Shown here in pieces: positions 23,502 through 36,300 of a DNA stretch of 64,000 nucleotides. Location of the stretch: positions 1,426,001 through 1,490,000 of the forward strand of contig JAFCIZ010000006.1 in the NCBI GenBank assembly GCA_017871115.1, in the 5' to 3' direction. The DNA comes from Cunninghamella blakesleeana (Eukaryota > Mucoromycota > Mucoromycetes > Mucorales > Cunninghamellaceae). Made by a program: the position numbers and the translations under genes. The notes under the pieces were generated by a model. That model was not told the DNA's origin and did not search any database. It saw only the letters and a list, made by a program, of their open reading frames with translations. Positions within the stretch are counted from its first letter, which is position 1. Every line of letters begins with the position of its first letter.

Positions 23502-25687
23502 ATGGTTGCTACTGGTAGACCCGGATCTCCTTATCATGGACGCCCTTCAAGCTCATCTTCTATTCATACTAAAGTTGAAGAAGAATTACACGATGTTGCT
23601 GGTATTGATTATGACAAGGTAACGACAGTTATAATAATAACAGCTTTCATAAATAAATAAAAAAAGCTTTTGTATATATATATATATAACCTGTATATAC
23701 TTATTCTCTTTTATATATATATATATGTATGTATTCATAGGTTACTATTAAACGTAACCCTTCCGTAGCTGTTTTATACGAAGAAGCTTTAACTTATGAA
23801 CAAGGAACTGTTATTTCTTCTGCTGGTAAAGAAATGAATTTTTATATATATATATATATATACATGTATGATATAGCATGAATATTTTTTATTTATCTAT
23901 CTATCTATCAATTTATTATATTTTAGGTGCTTTATGTGCTTACTCTGGTAAAAAGACTGGTCGTTCCCCAAGTGATAAGCGTATTGTTGAAGAAGAAACT
24001 TCAAGCAAAGATGTCTGGTGGGGAGAAATCAACAAACCTACCTCTGAAAAGGTTTTCTCTATTAATCGTGAACGTGCCATTGATTACTTAAACACCCGTC
24101 CTCGTTTATACGTCTTTGACGGTTATGCTGGTTGGGATCCTAAATACCGTATCAAGGTTCGTGTTGTTGCTAGCCGTGCTTATCATTTATTATTCATGCG
24201 CAACATGTTGATCCGTCCTACTGAAGAAGAATTAGAAAACTTTGGTACCCCTGACTTCACTATTTTCAATGCTGGTGAATTCCCTGCTAATCGTTATACT
24301 ACTGGTATGACCTCTACTACCTCCGTTTCTGTCAACTTTAAGAGAAATGAAATGGTTATCCTTGGTACTGAATATGCTGGTGAAATGAAGAAAGGTGTAA
24401 GTAGTTTAATTCTTATAAGATCATCATTTTTTTTTTAAAAAAAAAAAATCATTCTAAATTTTTATTCTTTTTTTTTTTTTTTTTCATTAGATTTTCACTG
24501 TTATGCACTACTTGATGCCTAAGGCTGGTGTTTTATCTCTTCACTCTTCTGCTAACGAAGGTCCTGATGGAGATGTTTCCTTATTCTTTGGTTTATCCGG
24601 TACCGGAAAGGTAATTAAAAATAAAAATAAGAGGAAAAGAAAATAAAAAAAGGAAGAAATTTATTTATTTATATCTATTCTATTCTACTATTTTTAATAG
24701 ACCACTTTATCTGCTGATCCTAAACGTAAATTAATTGGTGATGATGAACACTGTTGGTCTGATGACGGTGTCTTCAACATTGAAGGTGGTTGTTATGCCA
24801 AGTGTATTGATCTCTCTGGTGAAAAGGAACCTGATATTTTCAATGCTATCCGTTTCGGTGCCATTCTTGAAAACGTTGTTTTAGATGAAGAAACTCGTGA
24901 AGTCGATTACTCTGATGATTTCCTTACTGAAAATACTCGTTGTGCTTATCCTATCTATCATATTCCTAATGCCAAGATTCCTTGTGTTGGTTCTCACCCC
25001 AAGAATATTATCTTATTAACTTGTGATGCCTTTGGTGTTATTCCTCCTGTTTCTAAATTAACTCCTGAACAAGCCATGTACCACTTTATTTCTGGTTATA
25101 CCACTAAAGGTAAGATTATTTTTTTTAATAATAATAATAATAATAATAATACCATAAATATATAAAAAAAGATCTTTTTATTTATTCTTTTCTTTTTCTT
25201 TTCTCTTTCTATTTAAATAGTTGCTGGTACTGAAGATGGTATCACTGAACCTACACCTACCTTCTCTGCCTGTTTCGGTGCTCCCTTCTTAGTCTTACAT
25301 CCTCAACGTTATGCTTCCATGTTGGCTGAAAAGATGTCTCAACACAAAGCTAATGCTTGGTTAATCAATACTGGATGGGTTGGTGCTGGCGCTGCTGCTG
25401 GTGGCAAACGTTGTCCTCTTAAATACACCCGTGCCATCTTAGATGCTATTCACAATGGAGAATTAGCTAACGCTGAATATGTTGATTATGATGTCTTTGG
25501 TCTTAAGGTTCCTACTAAGGTCACCAGTGTACCTGATGAATTATTAGATCCTCGTAAAGTATGGGAAGGTACTCCCGAAGATTTCACCAACACTCTTACT
25601 AAAGTTGCTGGTATGTTTATTCAAAACTTCAAGACCTATGAAGATCAAGCTGCTCCCGAAACTTTAGCTGCTGGTCCTAAAATCTAA
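23502..25687 (+). CDS. PCK1: Phosphoenolpyruvate carboxykinase (ATP)
   Basis: This enzyme converts oxaloacetate and ATP to phosphoenolpyruvate, CO2 and ADP, the first committed step of gluconeogenesis in the cytosol. Exons 23502-23618, 23741-23825, 23927-24396, 24491-24610, 24701-25109 and 25221-25687 encode 555 residues, the usual fungal length. Motifs include [15 protein letters not shown], the kinase P-loop GLSGTGKTTLS, the metal-binding [14 protein letters not shown], and [17 protein letters not shown]. Near the C-terminus are [23 protein letters not shown] and LAAGPKI. Codon use is strongly biased to GGT, GCT, CGT and TCT, as in highly expressed genes. No defects are seen. Confidence 0.98.
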
Positions 25688-26111
25688 TTAATTAAATATA
25701 AATCAAAAAATGCATCCTTAACAACAACAATAACACAACATAAAAAAAAATCATCCACATGTCATATTTTTTTCTTAAAAAAAATTCAATCCAATTTGTA
25801 TAATAATAATTATAATATCTATATCCTACCTTTTTTTTAAAAAAAATTCTTTTTGTATTAATAAATAGATTTTAATTAAATTTATATAACAAAAATAAGC
25901 TTATGCTGACGCGTACTTTTATTATTAAAAAAAAAACGGGATTTTTATTATTACAACTTGTCATATTTTAATTAATCATTTTATCATCATCATACTTTAG
26001 ATAGTATATCAACGTTGTAATTGAAATGTGGAAAAGTGATCGAAAAAGGAAATCATTTACCATCTTACCGGTATTTCTTTTTTCTTACTTTTTGGTACGC
26101 ATATATATATA

Positions 26112-26142
<31 letters not shown>

Positions 26143-26154
26143 AAGAATGTCTAT

Positions 26155-26191
<37 letters not shown>

Positions 26192-26659
26192 ATCAATATA
26201 TTTAGTCTTATTAAAAAAATAAGACGTACATATTTTTTTTTTTTTTAAAATGCCCAGCATTCATCACTTGTTATGTGTAACAAACCTGTCAAGTTTGTTT
26301 TTTTTTTTATAAAAAAAAAAAAAGTAAAGAGAGTGAGAAAAAAAATAGATTTTCCATTATGCAAGAAATAAACAATTCACAACAGAAAAAAAAAATCTTT
26401 ATTCATGATGATCATTTATCAAAATATTATGATGATGATGATTATTATTATTAAATAAGTATAAATTAATTTAGAAAAAATAAAATAAATATACAAGTTA
26501 TTATGTTTAAACAAATTTATATGGATGTATTTAATTATAATCAATTTGTTAAATGATGATAATAATAATAATAATAATAATTACGTTTTTTTTTTTTTTT
26601 AAAAAAAAAAAGACGATTAGTCTATATAAATATAGAAATAATAATGAGGGGAAATGATA

Positions 26660-26690
<31 letters not shown>

Positions 26691-28187
26691 TTATATATAC
26701 AAAGGAAAAGGGAAATATATATTTTTTTGGAATATTTTTGGGGGAATAGTAAGTAAAAGTAATTCGTATGTAGTATTAAGGACGAGGGGTATTATTATTA
26801 TTTTTTTTAAAAAAAAAAAAGAAAAAAAGGATACGAACGAATGTGTACGTAAAAAGGTAAAAAAAATTCTTGATTATTATTTAAAGTTTTCAATACGTAC
26901 GTAAGTACGTATTTTTTTAAGAATGATGATGATTTCTTTCGGGATATTATCATCACAACAATAAACAGTAATCGACTCCTTAATTATTTTTTTAATCAAG
27001 AATCTCTCTCTCTTTAACTTTTTTTTTTTTTAAAAAAAAAAGAATTCTTAATCTAACGGTTTAAAATAATAAATAATAATAATAATAATAATAATAAAAT
27101 AAAGTTTATAAAAAAAAACTTTAATGATTTCCTTTTCTAAACATTCACTCTCTCTCTTCTACCTTTAACCCTACTTTTTTGAAAAAATCAAGGGGGTGTG
27201 TAGTTTTTTTTTTTTTTTAATAGTATATTTCGAGTAATAATTAAAAAAAAAGAAAACAAAACAAATATTTTTTTTCAGAATAGTGATAATAATAATAATG
27301 AGCCAAGAAACCTAATTTTTTTATTATTATTGCTATTACTAATTTATAGATTGAATAATACAAACTATTTTAAAATTATTTTATTTTATTTTCGATCAAG
27401 AGGGTTCATTTTTTTTAATGCGATATTAGATCGAAAAAAAAAATAAGAATGTTAAAAAAAATGTTTAAAAAATCCCATTTCCCGCCTAAATGATAGTTTA
27501 AAAAAAATAAACCCGGAGTTCCAATTCTGCCTTATAATGCATTTTATAAAAAAAAACCAAACAGATTTCCTTTTTGTTTGCTCGGCTCCATTTAAACTTT
27601 TTTTCAGCCATCATTCTTAATATATTCACTCACACCAACTAAAGGGGGAGGAGGACTTCTCCTAAGGAGATATGTGCTTTTTTTTTTTTCGATGATTCGA
27701 TTTTGCTTCTAGTATATTTTTTTTTTTTTATTATCTCCTTATAATTTTAAAAGTGGCGCATATTTTATTGATATAATAATTATAATTATAATATCACCCT
27801 TTTATATTATCATATTTCTCGAAATTAAAAAAAAAAAAATCATATTATTATATTCTTATTTTTAATGATTAGAAATAAAGTTTATTAAAATATTTTCCAT
27901 TTATGATTATTTTTTATATAATGATTATATTTTTTTTTTTTAAAAAAAAAAAAAGAAAGAGGCATATTTAACATGAAATGTAGTATAAAGAAAAAAAAAA
28001 AAAAAGAAAATTTGTACAATAAAAGAGAGAGACTTAAAAAAATAATGTATATATATATATATAAATTAATTAAAAAATAAAAAAAAAAGTGTAATCATGA
28101 TGATGTTAATAATGAATTGATGAATAAAAAAAGGAAAGGGATATATAATAATTATAATAATAATAATATAATAATAATTTTTTTTTT
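25688..28187. other. 2.5-kb intergenic desert downstream of the WOPR gene
   Basis: No coding sequence was recognised. It holds a GT repeat (26112-26128), a 34-base poly-T (26157-26190), several T(n)A(n) palindromes (for example around 26586-26610, 26801-26820 and 27019-27041), tandem ACGT motifs near 26894-26910 and a short inverted repeat TCTCCTAAGGAGA near 27656-27670. Unannotated ncRNA or 3' UTR is possible. Confidence 0.5.
26157..26190. repeat. Poly-T tract of 34 bases
   Basis: An uninterrupted T run preceded by GT and GTAT microsatellites. It could be a slippage site or a consensus-length uncertainty in the assembly. Confidence 0.9.
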
Positions 28188-29042
28188 TTATAATTTTAAT
28201 AAGCCTTGAAGAGCTTGTAATTGACGTTGATCTTCAGAACAAGGAATTTTACCCCAAGCAATATCTTGAATAGGTAATAAATGATGAGAAGGATGGTGAT
28301 AAGTAGAAGGAAGGGGAGGAGCCGAGGAAGTAGTAGAGGAAGAGGATAAATCCATCATAATTAAATCTTCATCCGAAGTACATGGAGAGGAAGATAAAGA
28401 GGGAGGGGGAGTAGAAGATTTTTGGGATTCCAATTCATCGTGGTGAGATACAACCGAGGAAGAAGAGGATAAGTCTAAAGTAGTTAAATCTGGATATAAG
28501 CCTTGAGGAATAGATAAAGTAGATAATAAAGGATCCATGGTGGGCTGTTTTAATTTTCCATTTAATACATCTCGTTTATTATAGTAAGAGATTAAATGTA
28601 ATTTTTGGTTATTGGAAGTGCAGATGGAAAAGGATTGTTTGATTAAGCCATCTTGTTTATAAGAGCATAATGAATGGTTGTTGTTATTTGAGTTAGAGGA
28701 TGATGGAGATTTATGATAAGGATGATGGTGATGGTGAAGGTGGTGTGAAGAGGCAGAGGAAGTAGAAGAATGGCTTGGTCTTCTTGGTCTTCTTTTTGTA
28801 TCTAATTCACGGTAGGTTAAAAAACTACCCAATACACGACTTGGTGACCAAGTTTTCCCATCTGTCCAGCGACGCATACCAGCTTCTTTTTCGTCCCATG
28901 CAAATATGCTTCCTGATTGAATATGAATTCTTTCTTTAGATGATAATCTTCTTTGTACTCGATTTAATTGTCCTTTTCTACATGCTTCAAATATTAAAAG
29001 TGCATCTTGAGGTGTTTTAATGTATCCAATATAAGTTTCCAT
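28188..29042 (-). CDS. WOPR-domain (Gti1/Pac2/Wor1-type) transcriptional regulator
   Basis: WOPR proteins are fungal master regulators of morphological switching and development. This single-exon gene encodes 284 residues. The first WOPR box is residues 1-78: TYIGYIKTPQDALLIFEACR, RVQRRLSSKERIHIQSGSIFAWDE and RRWTDGKTWSPSRVLGSFL. A Ser/His/Asn-rich linker follows. The second box is about 130-165 (LIKQSFSICT, LHLISYYNKRDV). A Ser/Pro-rich tail ends the protein. The flanking non-coding regions are unusually long (2.5 kb and 2.1 kb), as is common for such regulators. Ortholog identity within the family is not resolved. Confidence 0.93.
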   Translation of the reverse strand: METYIGYIKTPQDALLIFEACRKGQLNRVQRRLSSKERIHIQSGSIFAWDEKEAGMRRWTDGKTWSPSRVLGSFLTYRELDTKRRPRRPSHSSTSSASSHHLHHHHHPYHKSPSSSNSNNNNHSLCSYKQDGLIKQSFSICTSNNQKLHLISYYNKRDVLNGKLKQPTMDPLLSTLSIPQGLYPDLTTLDLSSSSSVVSHHDELESQKSSTPPPSLSSSPCTSDEDLIMMDLSSSSTTSSAPPLPSTYHHPSHHLLPIQDIAWGKIPCSEDQRQLQALQGLLKL

Positions 29043-29297
29043 GTTTAAAAAAAAAATAAAATTGATAAAGACGAATGATTTTTTTATATATAAAAAAAAG
29101 TGTTGAAAAAGTGAAAGAGGAGTTGAAAAATAAAAAAATAAAAAAAATTTTTTAGGAGGGTATTTATAGCCTTTTTTTTTATTTTAAACTTTTTTTTCAT
29201 GATCAGCACATCTAATTTTTATTATGTCATTTACCAAGTTGGTTTCATGCAGAAAAAAGTAATAATAAATAATAATAATAAATATAATGAAATAAAA

Positions 29298-29470
29298 GGG
29301 AAGAGAGGGGGGGGGGGGAGGAGGAGGAGAGTGAGTGTGTGTGTGAGTGAGTAAAAAGATGAGGGGGGAGGGTGAGTAGGAGGTTGAAATGAATTATAAA
29401 AAGGGAAAAAAGGTTAAACTTTTTCATTCTTCTTGGCGGCGGATGATTTTTTTTTTGGGGGGGAGGAGGA
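29298..29470 (+). promoter_or_regulatory. G-run cluster upstream of the WOPR gene
   Basis: A run of 12 Gs (29307-29318) followed by GAG repeats and GT repeats, a second block GGGGGGAGGG (from 29363) and a third run of 7 Gs (29457-29463) lie about 260-430 bp upstream of the WOPR start. The coding strand is C-rich. Quadruplex or i-motif formation is possible but inferred. Confidence 0.4.
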
Positions 29471-30303
29471 AAGAGTAGGAAAGGTTTTATCCCAAGATAT
29501 AATAAAAAAAAAAAAAAAAATCCATTGCTCCTTAAGATATATAATATATATATATATATATAAATATATATATACATATATATAAATGTATGTATTTTGT
29601 GTACCTTTCGGATAATTATTTTATTTTATTTTTATTTGTTATTTATTTTATTCTTTTTCTTCTTTTTCTTCTTCTTTTTCTTCTTGGGTATTATTCATAA
29701 TCAATTATGATCATCATTATCATAAAAAAAAAAAAAATGGGTTCGTTCGGAGTTGATGCTTTTTTAGAGTCTACTTAAAAAAAATAGATTGATTCGTTCT
29801 AGACTTGACAAAAAAAAAAAAAGTTTATTATTATATTAATGCAGTGAATGGTACTATTATTAAAAAAATAGTCTATTTTTAAAAAAAAAATCAATAATCT
29901 ATAATGAATAATAATAATAATAATAATAATTATAATAATTATAATAAATATAATAATAATAATAATAATAAAAATGATCATACAGGTATTTTTAGTTTTT
30001 TTTTTTTTTTTTAAAAAACGAATGATAGTAGTATGGTTATCTGTAAATTATTTTTTCATGTATTCTTTTAAATATGTTGTGTTATATGTGTCAATTCCTT
30101 AATTGTTATAATAAAAAAAAAGATAAGATTTTCATATTCAGATTGCCTTTTATGGGTTAATGATTTTAAACTTTTTTTTAATCAGTTTTAATTATTATCC
30201 TTTGCATTTAAGAATATTTATCTTTTTAATTTAAATAATAATAAAGAAAGAAAAAAAGAAAAGTATTACACTTTATTATTATTATATAATATATATAATA
30301 CAT

Positions 30304-30326
30304 ATTATTATTATTATTATTATTAT

Positions 30327-30360
<34 letters not shown>

Positions 30361-30361
30361 G
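30304..30361. repeat. Palindromic trinucleotide microsatellite (ATT)n(AAT)n
   Basis: About eight ATT units run directly into about ten AAT units, forming a near-perfect inverted repeat able to fold as a long AT hairpin. Confidence 0.85.
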
Positions 30362-31163
30362 AATAATAACAAGATAATAGCATTATCATTATTTATTATA
30401 TAAATGGTTTTTTCTTTCTTTCTTTTTTTTTTTTTTACAACTACGTACGTAGAAAAAAAGAAAAAAAGGGGGTTTTAAAACATAGTCGGATTAAGCTTTT
30501 TGAAAGGTAAAAGTCAACCTTAAAAAGAATATGTGGGGGGTGAGTGGAGAATGAAAAGAGAAACAACAACAACAACAACAACAAAAAATAATCAATAATG
30601 CTTATTCTATATCATATACAATTCACCCATCACTCCTTCAGTCATTCTTTTTATGAAAAGGTGCGAAACCATGAATGAAATAATATAGGGTAAATGGAAA
30701 TAGAACATTTCTTTTTATATACCTTTAGCTTATTATTGTAAAGATGATTTATTTTAGCATAACATTCTTTTTCTTTTTTTCAATAAAATGATTGGTTCTT
30801 CCTTATAAAAATAGTAAAGAATTTTTTTAAAGTGAGGTTTTCGTTCCCCCATTCAAAATAATAATATAACCTCGACTTAAGGTTGTTATAATTATTATTA
30901 TTTAGCGGTTGTTTGTTGTTGTTTATATATAAATGTGTCGATATTTATCTTTTTTTAATTTATATTAATTTAGAGAAAGAGAGAGAGAGAGTGCCAGAAT
31001 GATAGTTATATACTCAGGAGGTATTTGTTTTGTAAACATTCTTTTAAAAATATGAATTCAAAAATAAGAAATAGTTGTCGGCGGATTTTAAAAAATTGAA
31101 AAATAGTATCTCACTATATTTTAGTTTTTTCTCTTTCGCACACTTTTTTTTTTTTTTTATATA

Positions 31164-32430
31164 ATGGAAAATAAAAGTAAATAGATTTTATATTATATTA
31201 TTATATTATTATTTAAATAAATAAATAAAACTTATATGTTTCTTATATATATAAAATAGACCTTGTATTTATATTATGTGATTTTTGTATGTTGACACTC
31301 TTAATGAAAAACAATAAATGGGGTTATTTTTTTTTTTAGTGTATAAAAATATATATAGACTTTAGACTTATTTTCTCTTTATAAATTTTTAGTACAAGTA
31401 TGGATCCACCAAATATTATACCAACGTGAATTATATCCTTTAGGTAAATATATATATATACACACACACATATATATACATATACATATACATATATCCA
31501 TCCATTAATTTACTGATACTTTGTTAGATACTTTTGAAATAAGAAAATTCTATGATATTCCTGTCTATATGAACGTTCATCCAAAAGTATGTGATTATAT
31601 ATGTCAATTTATTAACGCTATCAAGCCAATGATAGATCAGGTAACTTTATATTAAATAAAACGGAAATAGTTGGGATAAATAGGTTTATTAATATCTACA
31701 CAAAAATGTTAAAACTATATATAAATAATCATTAAAAGGAAAAAGCATCATGGGATAAATAGGTTACTATCTATAAAATAATCATAGATAATGAGGATAC
31801 ACGAGCTGATATTTTTATTACAATCATGCTAGGGAACATGCAAATCAATCACCATGCTTATTTCATCATCGTCTTCTGAAATAGAAAAATATGTCATGGA
31901 AATCGAAGAATTGGATTTAGCTTATGCTTTAGTATCAACAGATATAAGCAATCTCCAATATTATTTTCGTTCATGTTTATTAAAAATGAATGCTTTGCCT
32001 TCTTTACTACCATTCCATAACAATGTTGATCAGCAACAATTTACTTTACATTTAGACTTGATATCGCCTTTATCTCATCATGATCAGGTAAAAAGAAATG
32101 TCTATTTTTATTTATTATTTATATATATATATATATATATATATTAAATCATTTATTTATTTATCTTTATTAATTTATTTTGGGTAAAAAGGAAATAATC
32201 ACTTGGGTACCAACTAATAATAAGAAAAATAAGAATGAACCTGTGCCTTGGCAACAATTAATACCAATAAAAACTATATTTGTTCATTATTTAAAGGTAA
32301 AAAAACACTAAAATTAAACATCGGGCGGACTTTAAAATGTAAAGTTTTATACTAAAATAAACTTTTTTGTTATGGTTTTTATTTTTAGATCAATTTTTTT
32401 GTTGTGGCTACTTTTAAAAAAGAAAAATAG
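31164..32430 (+). CDS. REV7: HORMA-domain protein Rev7/MAD2L2
   Basis: Rev7 is the accessory subunit of DNA polymerase zeta in translesion synthesis and binds partners through its HORMA seat-belt. Exons 31164-31176, 31260-31286, 31393-31443, 31528-31640, 31833-32087, 32192-32296 and 32389-32430 give 201 residues (human 211). The start MENKNLVFILCDFLQVWIHQ depends on two tiny exons of 13 and 27 nt. It aligns with the human CEFLEVAVHLILY region. Then come ILYQRELYPLDTF, FYDIPVYMNVHPKV and CDYICQFINAIKPMI. The C-terminal seat-belt reads PWQQLIPIKTIFVHYL. No other start restores the first helix. The acceptor of exon 6 (AAAAAG) is weak but in phase. Confidence 0.88.
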
Positions 32431-33244
32431 AAAAATGGAAAAAATAGGTTTAAATTATTCATTTAATTTATGTAATATGAATATATAAGAAATATAGTTA
32501 GATAATCATATAAAATATATATACTCTTTCTCTCTTTCTCTCTCTCTCTCTCCTCCCCCCACTTCCTCTTCATTATTATGTTGATTGATTGATTATTTAT
32601 TTAAACTATAATAATAAAACTTTAATCTTATATATTTCCTTTCAATTTCTTTTTATTGAAAAATAATAATTTACAATATAAATATAAATAATAATAATGA
32701 CAAATATAAATATAATAAAAAGATCGGGTATATGACTTTAGGAGTAAAATAAAAATAAAGGAATGAGGCTATTTTTTTTTTTTTTCTTTATACTTAAAAA
32801 AGGAATGAATATGGGCGTCTTTTAGCCATATCTCGCGTGATAATAAATCTCTCATTTTGAGAAACCCTTACGGAGACAAAAAAAAAAAAAACACAAAGAA
32901 CTGAGACAAAAAAGGAATACTTATCCGATATAATACAAATACAAATAAAAATAAAAATAAAAATAAAAATAAAAAATAAAAACTCCACAACCACATTTTG
33001 TGCACACATAAACTAAAATAAACCATGCAGATAGCCTTTGCATGTTCTTTTTCTTTATTTTGCCAAGTAACTTGTATGTAAATCTTTTTTTTTTTTTTTT
33101 TTTTTTAATTTCATTTTGATTCAAAATAAATAAACATACATAATTTTATACATATATTTAATTTTATTAAAAAAAATAAACTAAAATAATAATAATCTAT
33201 AATAATAACGATTGTATATATATATATAAGGAAAGAGAAGGGTG

Positions 33245-33281
<37 letters not shown>

Positions 33282-33352
33282 AATTATAATTACTTGATTT
33301 CATACATATTTATATGTATGTATGTATATGTATATTAAAGAAAAATATGATT
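32431..33352. other. Intergenic region between converging REV7 and MDM31
   Basis: CT-rich microsatellite (32526-32553), repeated AAAAAT units (32939-32980), a poly-T (33087-33106) and (TA)n runs lie here. Open frames reflect these simple repeats. No gene was recognised. Confidence 0.5.
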
Positions 33353-36300
33353 TTAAAAATAGTTTCCATACAAATGAGACCAAAAACCTCTAGAGGAATT
33401 CCCTTTCATCATATCATAAATATAAACGAGATTTTTTGTCATTTCACGTAAACTCCAAAAACCAATTTGTTTTAATCGTCTATTCCGTTCTTGTTGATCC
33501 AAAGTCAAATCCACAAATCCTTTTCCTAATTGTTCACTCATTTTATCAATTAATGTGGAATCATAACCTGACCAAGCGCCATCAAAATTAGATAAATCCA
33601 TTACCACTCGACATTTAATTGGAACAATGATTTTGTTACGATTAATATAGGCTACAACTGGTCGTACCATAGCTTGATTGACATAGGTTAAATCTGGCGA
33701 TAGTAATGGGACTGATGCTTTTGTATCTTTAAATCGAAATTGTACATCCATCACAAACTTTTTATTGTTATCATATTGTTGCTGCGGCTGATCGCTTGAT
33801 GGTCCATGCTTTCTTCCTCCTCCAACTACCAAGATTTCTTCTCCTTTACCAACACCTAAAGTAACTGGTTGAGGCAATTCAATTTTATCCGTTAATTCAT
33901 ACACTAATTGTCTTAATAATTCTGATGAATCAGCTTCGGAAGCTTCTTGAGGTATATAAATATCTGCACTAACATCTACGGTTCCCGATGTAATCCATCC
34001 TGCTGGCCCTTGAACACCACGATTAATATGATCAATAGGTACACCGTCAATTCTAAGGCGTGACTATATAGTAATAGTGTTATTCATAATAATGTACATA
34101 TTAGTAATCATTGCCAGGGTTATTTATTCATATTGTCAATCTTTTTATTTTATTTTTATAATATACCTTTCGTTTATAACCTTGTTTTCTCATTGCATTA
34201 TCAGTTAATACACCAAATCGAGTATTTTCACCACCTACAACAACTCCATTTGGATCAGGTTTTTTAAATGGATAATAATGATAAATATCATGACTTCTAA
34301 ATCCGGATTGCTTTTCATCAATATGACCAGATTGCTCCAATATACTTTTTTCTAATTGAGGTGAATGCACACTAAAAAGACATTTATCAAAAGCACCAAC
34401 AATAGATGTAGCACATAATAAATCATAAAAAAGCCTAATTTTACAAATTGATAAAAGAAAAAAAGAGAGAGAGAAAAAGAAAGTTTATACGCGTATAAAT
34501 AAAGGTATATGATAATAACTTGTATATTTCTATTCTACTTACCATTGTTTTCTAAATCGATCCAACTGAGCTTGAAAGATAGAAACAGGATAAGGTCGGA
34601 ACCCATTAGGTTGATAAACAGTAACCAAAAGATCTTCCATAGTTAATTTTTCTAATTCAAAATCACCAGGTGTATATTTATGACGAGCCGCTACAGGATC
34701 ATATTTAACATTTGGGTCCCATCTAACATGTCTTCTATCAACTACCCCACGTACACCTTGTACATCCGCACTTTGTACCAATCCTTTGCCATCCATCCAT
34801 CTTAAAAGACTAAAAGTACATTCCACTCTATCTAATGTCAAATCAAACCACATCCATGTTTTTAATACTTCATTCTGTTTTTCATCTTCATCTAAATATA
34901 CACCATACAATGGATCATTTTCATTAGTAGAATAAGGTTGTAGCGGTTGCTGTGAAGTACTTTCTTCCATCATGACATAAGGTTGTTTTTGTTGTTGATG
35001 GGTGGCTGTAGTAGTAGCTGTAGTCGTTGTTAATATTTTATTTGTATCCTCTAATCCTTCTTCTATATTTTGTAATTTAGCATGGCGTTGGAATTTTTCA
35101 CGTTCTGATTTTGGCATACGATATATTCTAACATTATTAAATCTAATTTTTCCATCTTTCCAATTGGGTACAATAGCTGAATCAAATACAACTGTTGCTC
35201 CTGTTGCTGAGGTAAGATATTGTCCAATACGATAAGCTACCCATCCTTTATAATTTGAAAAATAAATAATTATTTATACATTAGTATGATTCCTTTTCAA
35301 TTGATCATGATTCATTTTATTTTACTTTACTTTATATTTTTTTAAAAAATAATATTAATACATGTTAATCCACTCTTTATTTTTATTTTATTATTATTAT
35401 TTAATTTACCTTGAAATTGAAGAGAATTCGCCAACCATAGAATCAAACTAACAAAACTAGTGGTGCCTACTAATAACCAAACAGTATGACCCAAAAATAG
35501 CCAAGAAAAAAGAGCTGTGATATCATTCAAAGTCCAAGGACGCATTTGTCTCATTAAAGGCCATTTAATCCTAACCTTAAGTCGTTCAAAAAAGGTGCGA
35601 GTTTGAGCTAGCAACTCTGCCTTACTAGGTGGATGTGGCATGTGTGGCATAGGTTGCCCTTGATTTGAACTAGTATGAATCCATCTTGCCATTTTTAATA
35701 TGGTGTTTTTTTTTATTCTTTTGACATTATTATTATTATTAACATTGGATAATGATAATATAGATGACCTTGTTGATCTTGGTTTGAATGAGATTGATAT
35801 GATTGGAGGAGGAGGAAGAGAAGGTGGCGATGAGGAAGAGGAGTGATACATTTTCTTTAATTGTAATGTTATATTTTGTTGATATGATGGTTCGTTCAAT
35901 GAAGAAGAAGGGTGATAGGATGAATGTATATTTTGATGATGACGATGAAACTTTATTTTATTTCGATAATATTGCTGTCTTGCTTGTTTTTTTAATTGAT
36001 ATTCTTGTTCTAAAAAAATATGCCTGACTTGTTGACGTAATAAAGAATATAAAGTATGTAAACTGGTAGTGGTATCATATTCTATTACTGTTTTAAATAT
36101 TGTATGAAACGTAAGTATGACTTTTCTAGTGGTAATAATAGGTGTGGATGACGTGAAAGTTGAAGACGTGGTACTAGTAGTAGTAGGCGAAGATATACTG
36201 GCTTTTGAATTACTAGTACTAGTAGCCCGCCAAGTGGTTGTTGTAGTGGAAGGTGAGGATACATTTGTAGCTACTATTTCGTGAAAACAAACACTATCCA

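Larger units (their letters stand above)
29043..31163. other. 2.1-kb divergent intergenic desert between WOPR gene and REV7
   Basis: No coding sequence was recognised. Notable are G-runs at 29298-29382 and 29457-29470, three TTAAACTTTTT elements (near 29184, 29414 and 30167), a (ATT)n/(AAT)n palindrome at 30304-30361, and GTCGGCGGATTTTAAAAAA at 31077-31095, just before REV7. Confidence 0.5.

Noticed and set aside
26021..26260. Open frames on both strands across the poly-T/GT repeat
   Set aside because: The proteins are simple-repeat translations (poly-Phe, poly-Lys) with no domain; explained by the microsatellites.
29245..29577. 110-codon minus-strand open frame upstream of the WOPR gene
   Set aside because: Low-complexity translation of G-runs and (TA)n; no start context or homology.
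31164..32430. REV7 considered as Atg101, another HORMA protein
   Set aside because: REL-YPL, IPVYMNVHP and LIPIKTIFV match Rev7/MAD2L2, not Atg101.
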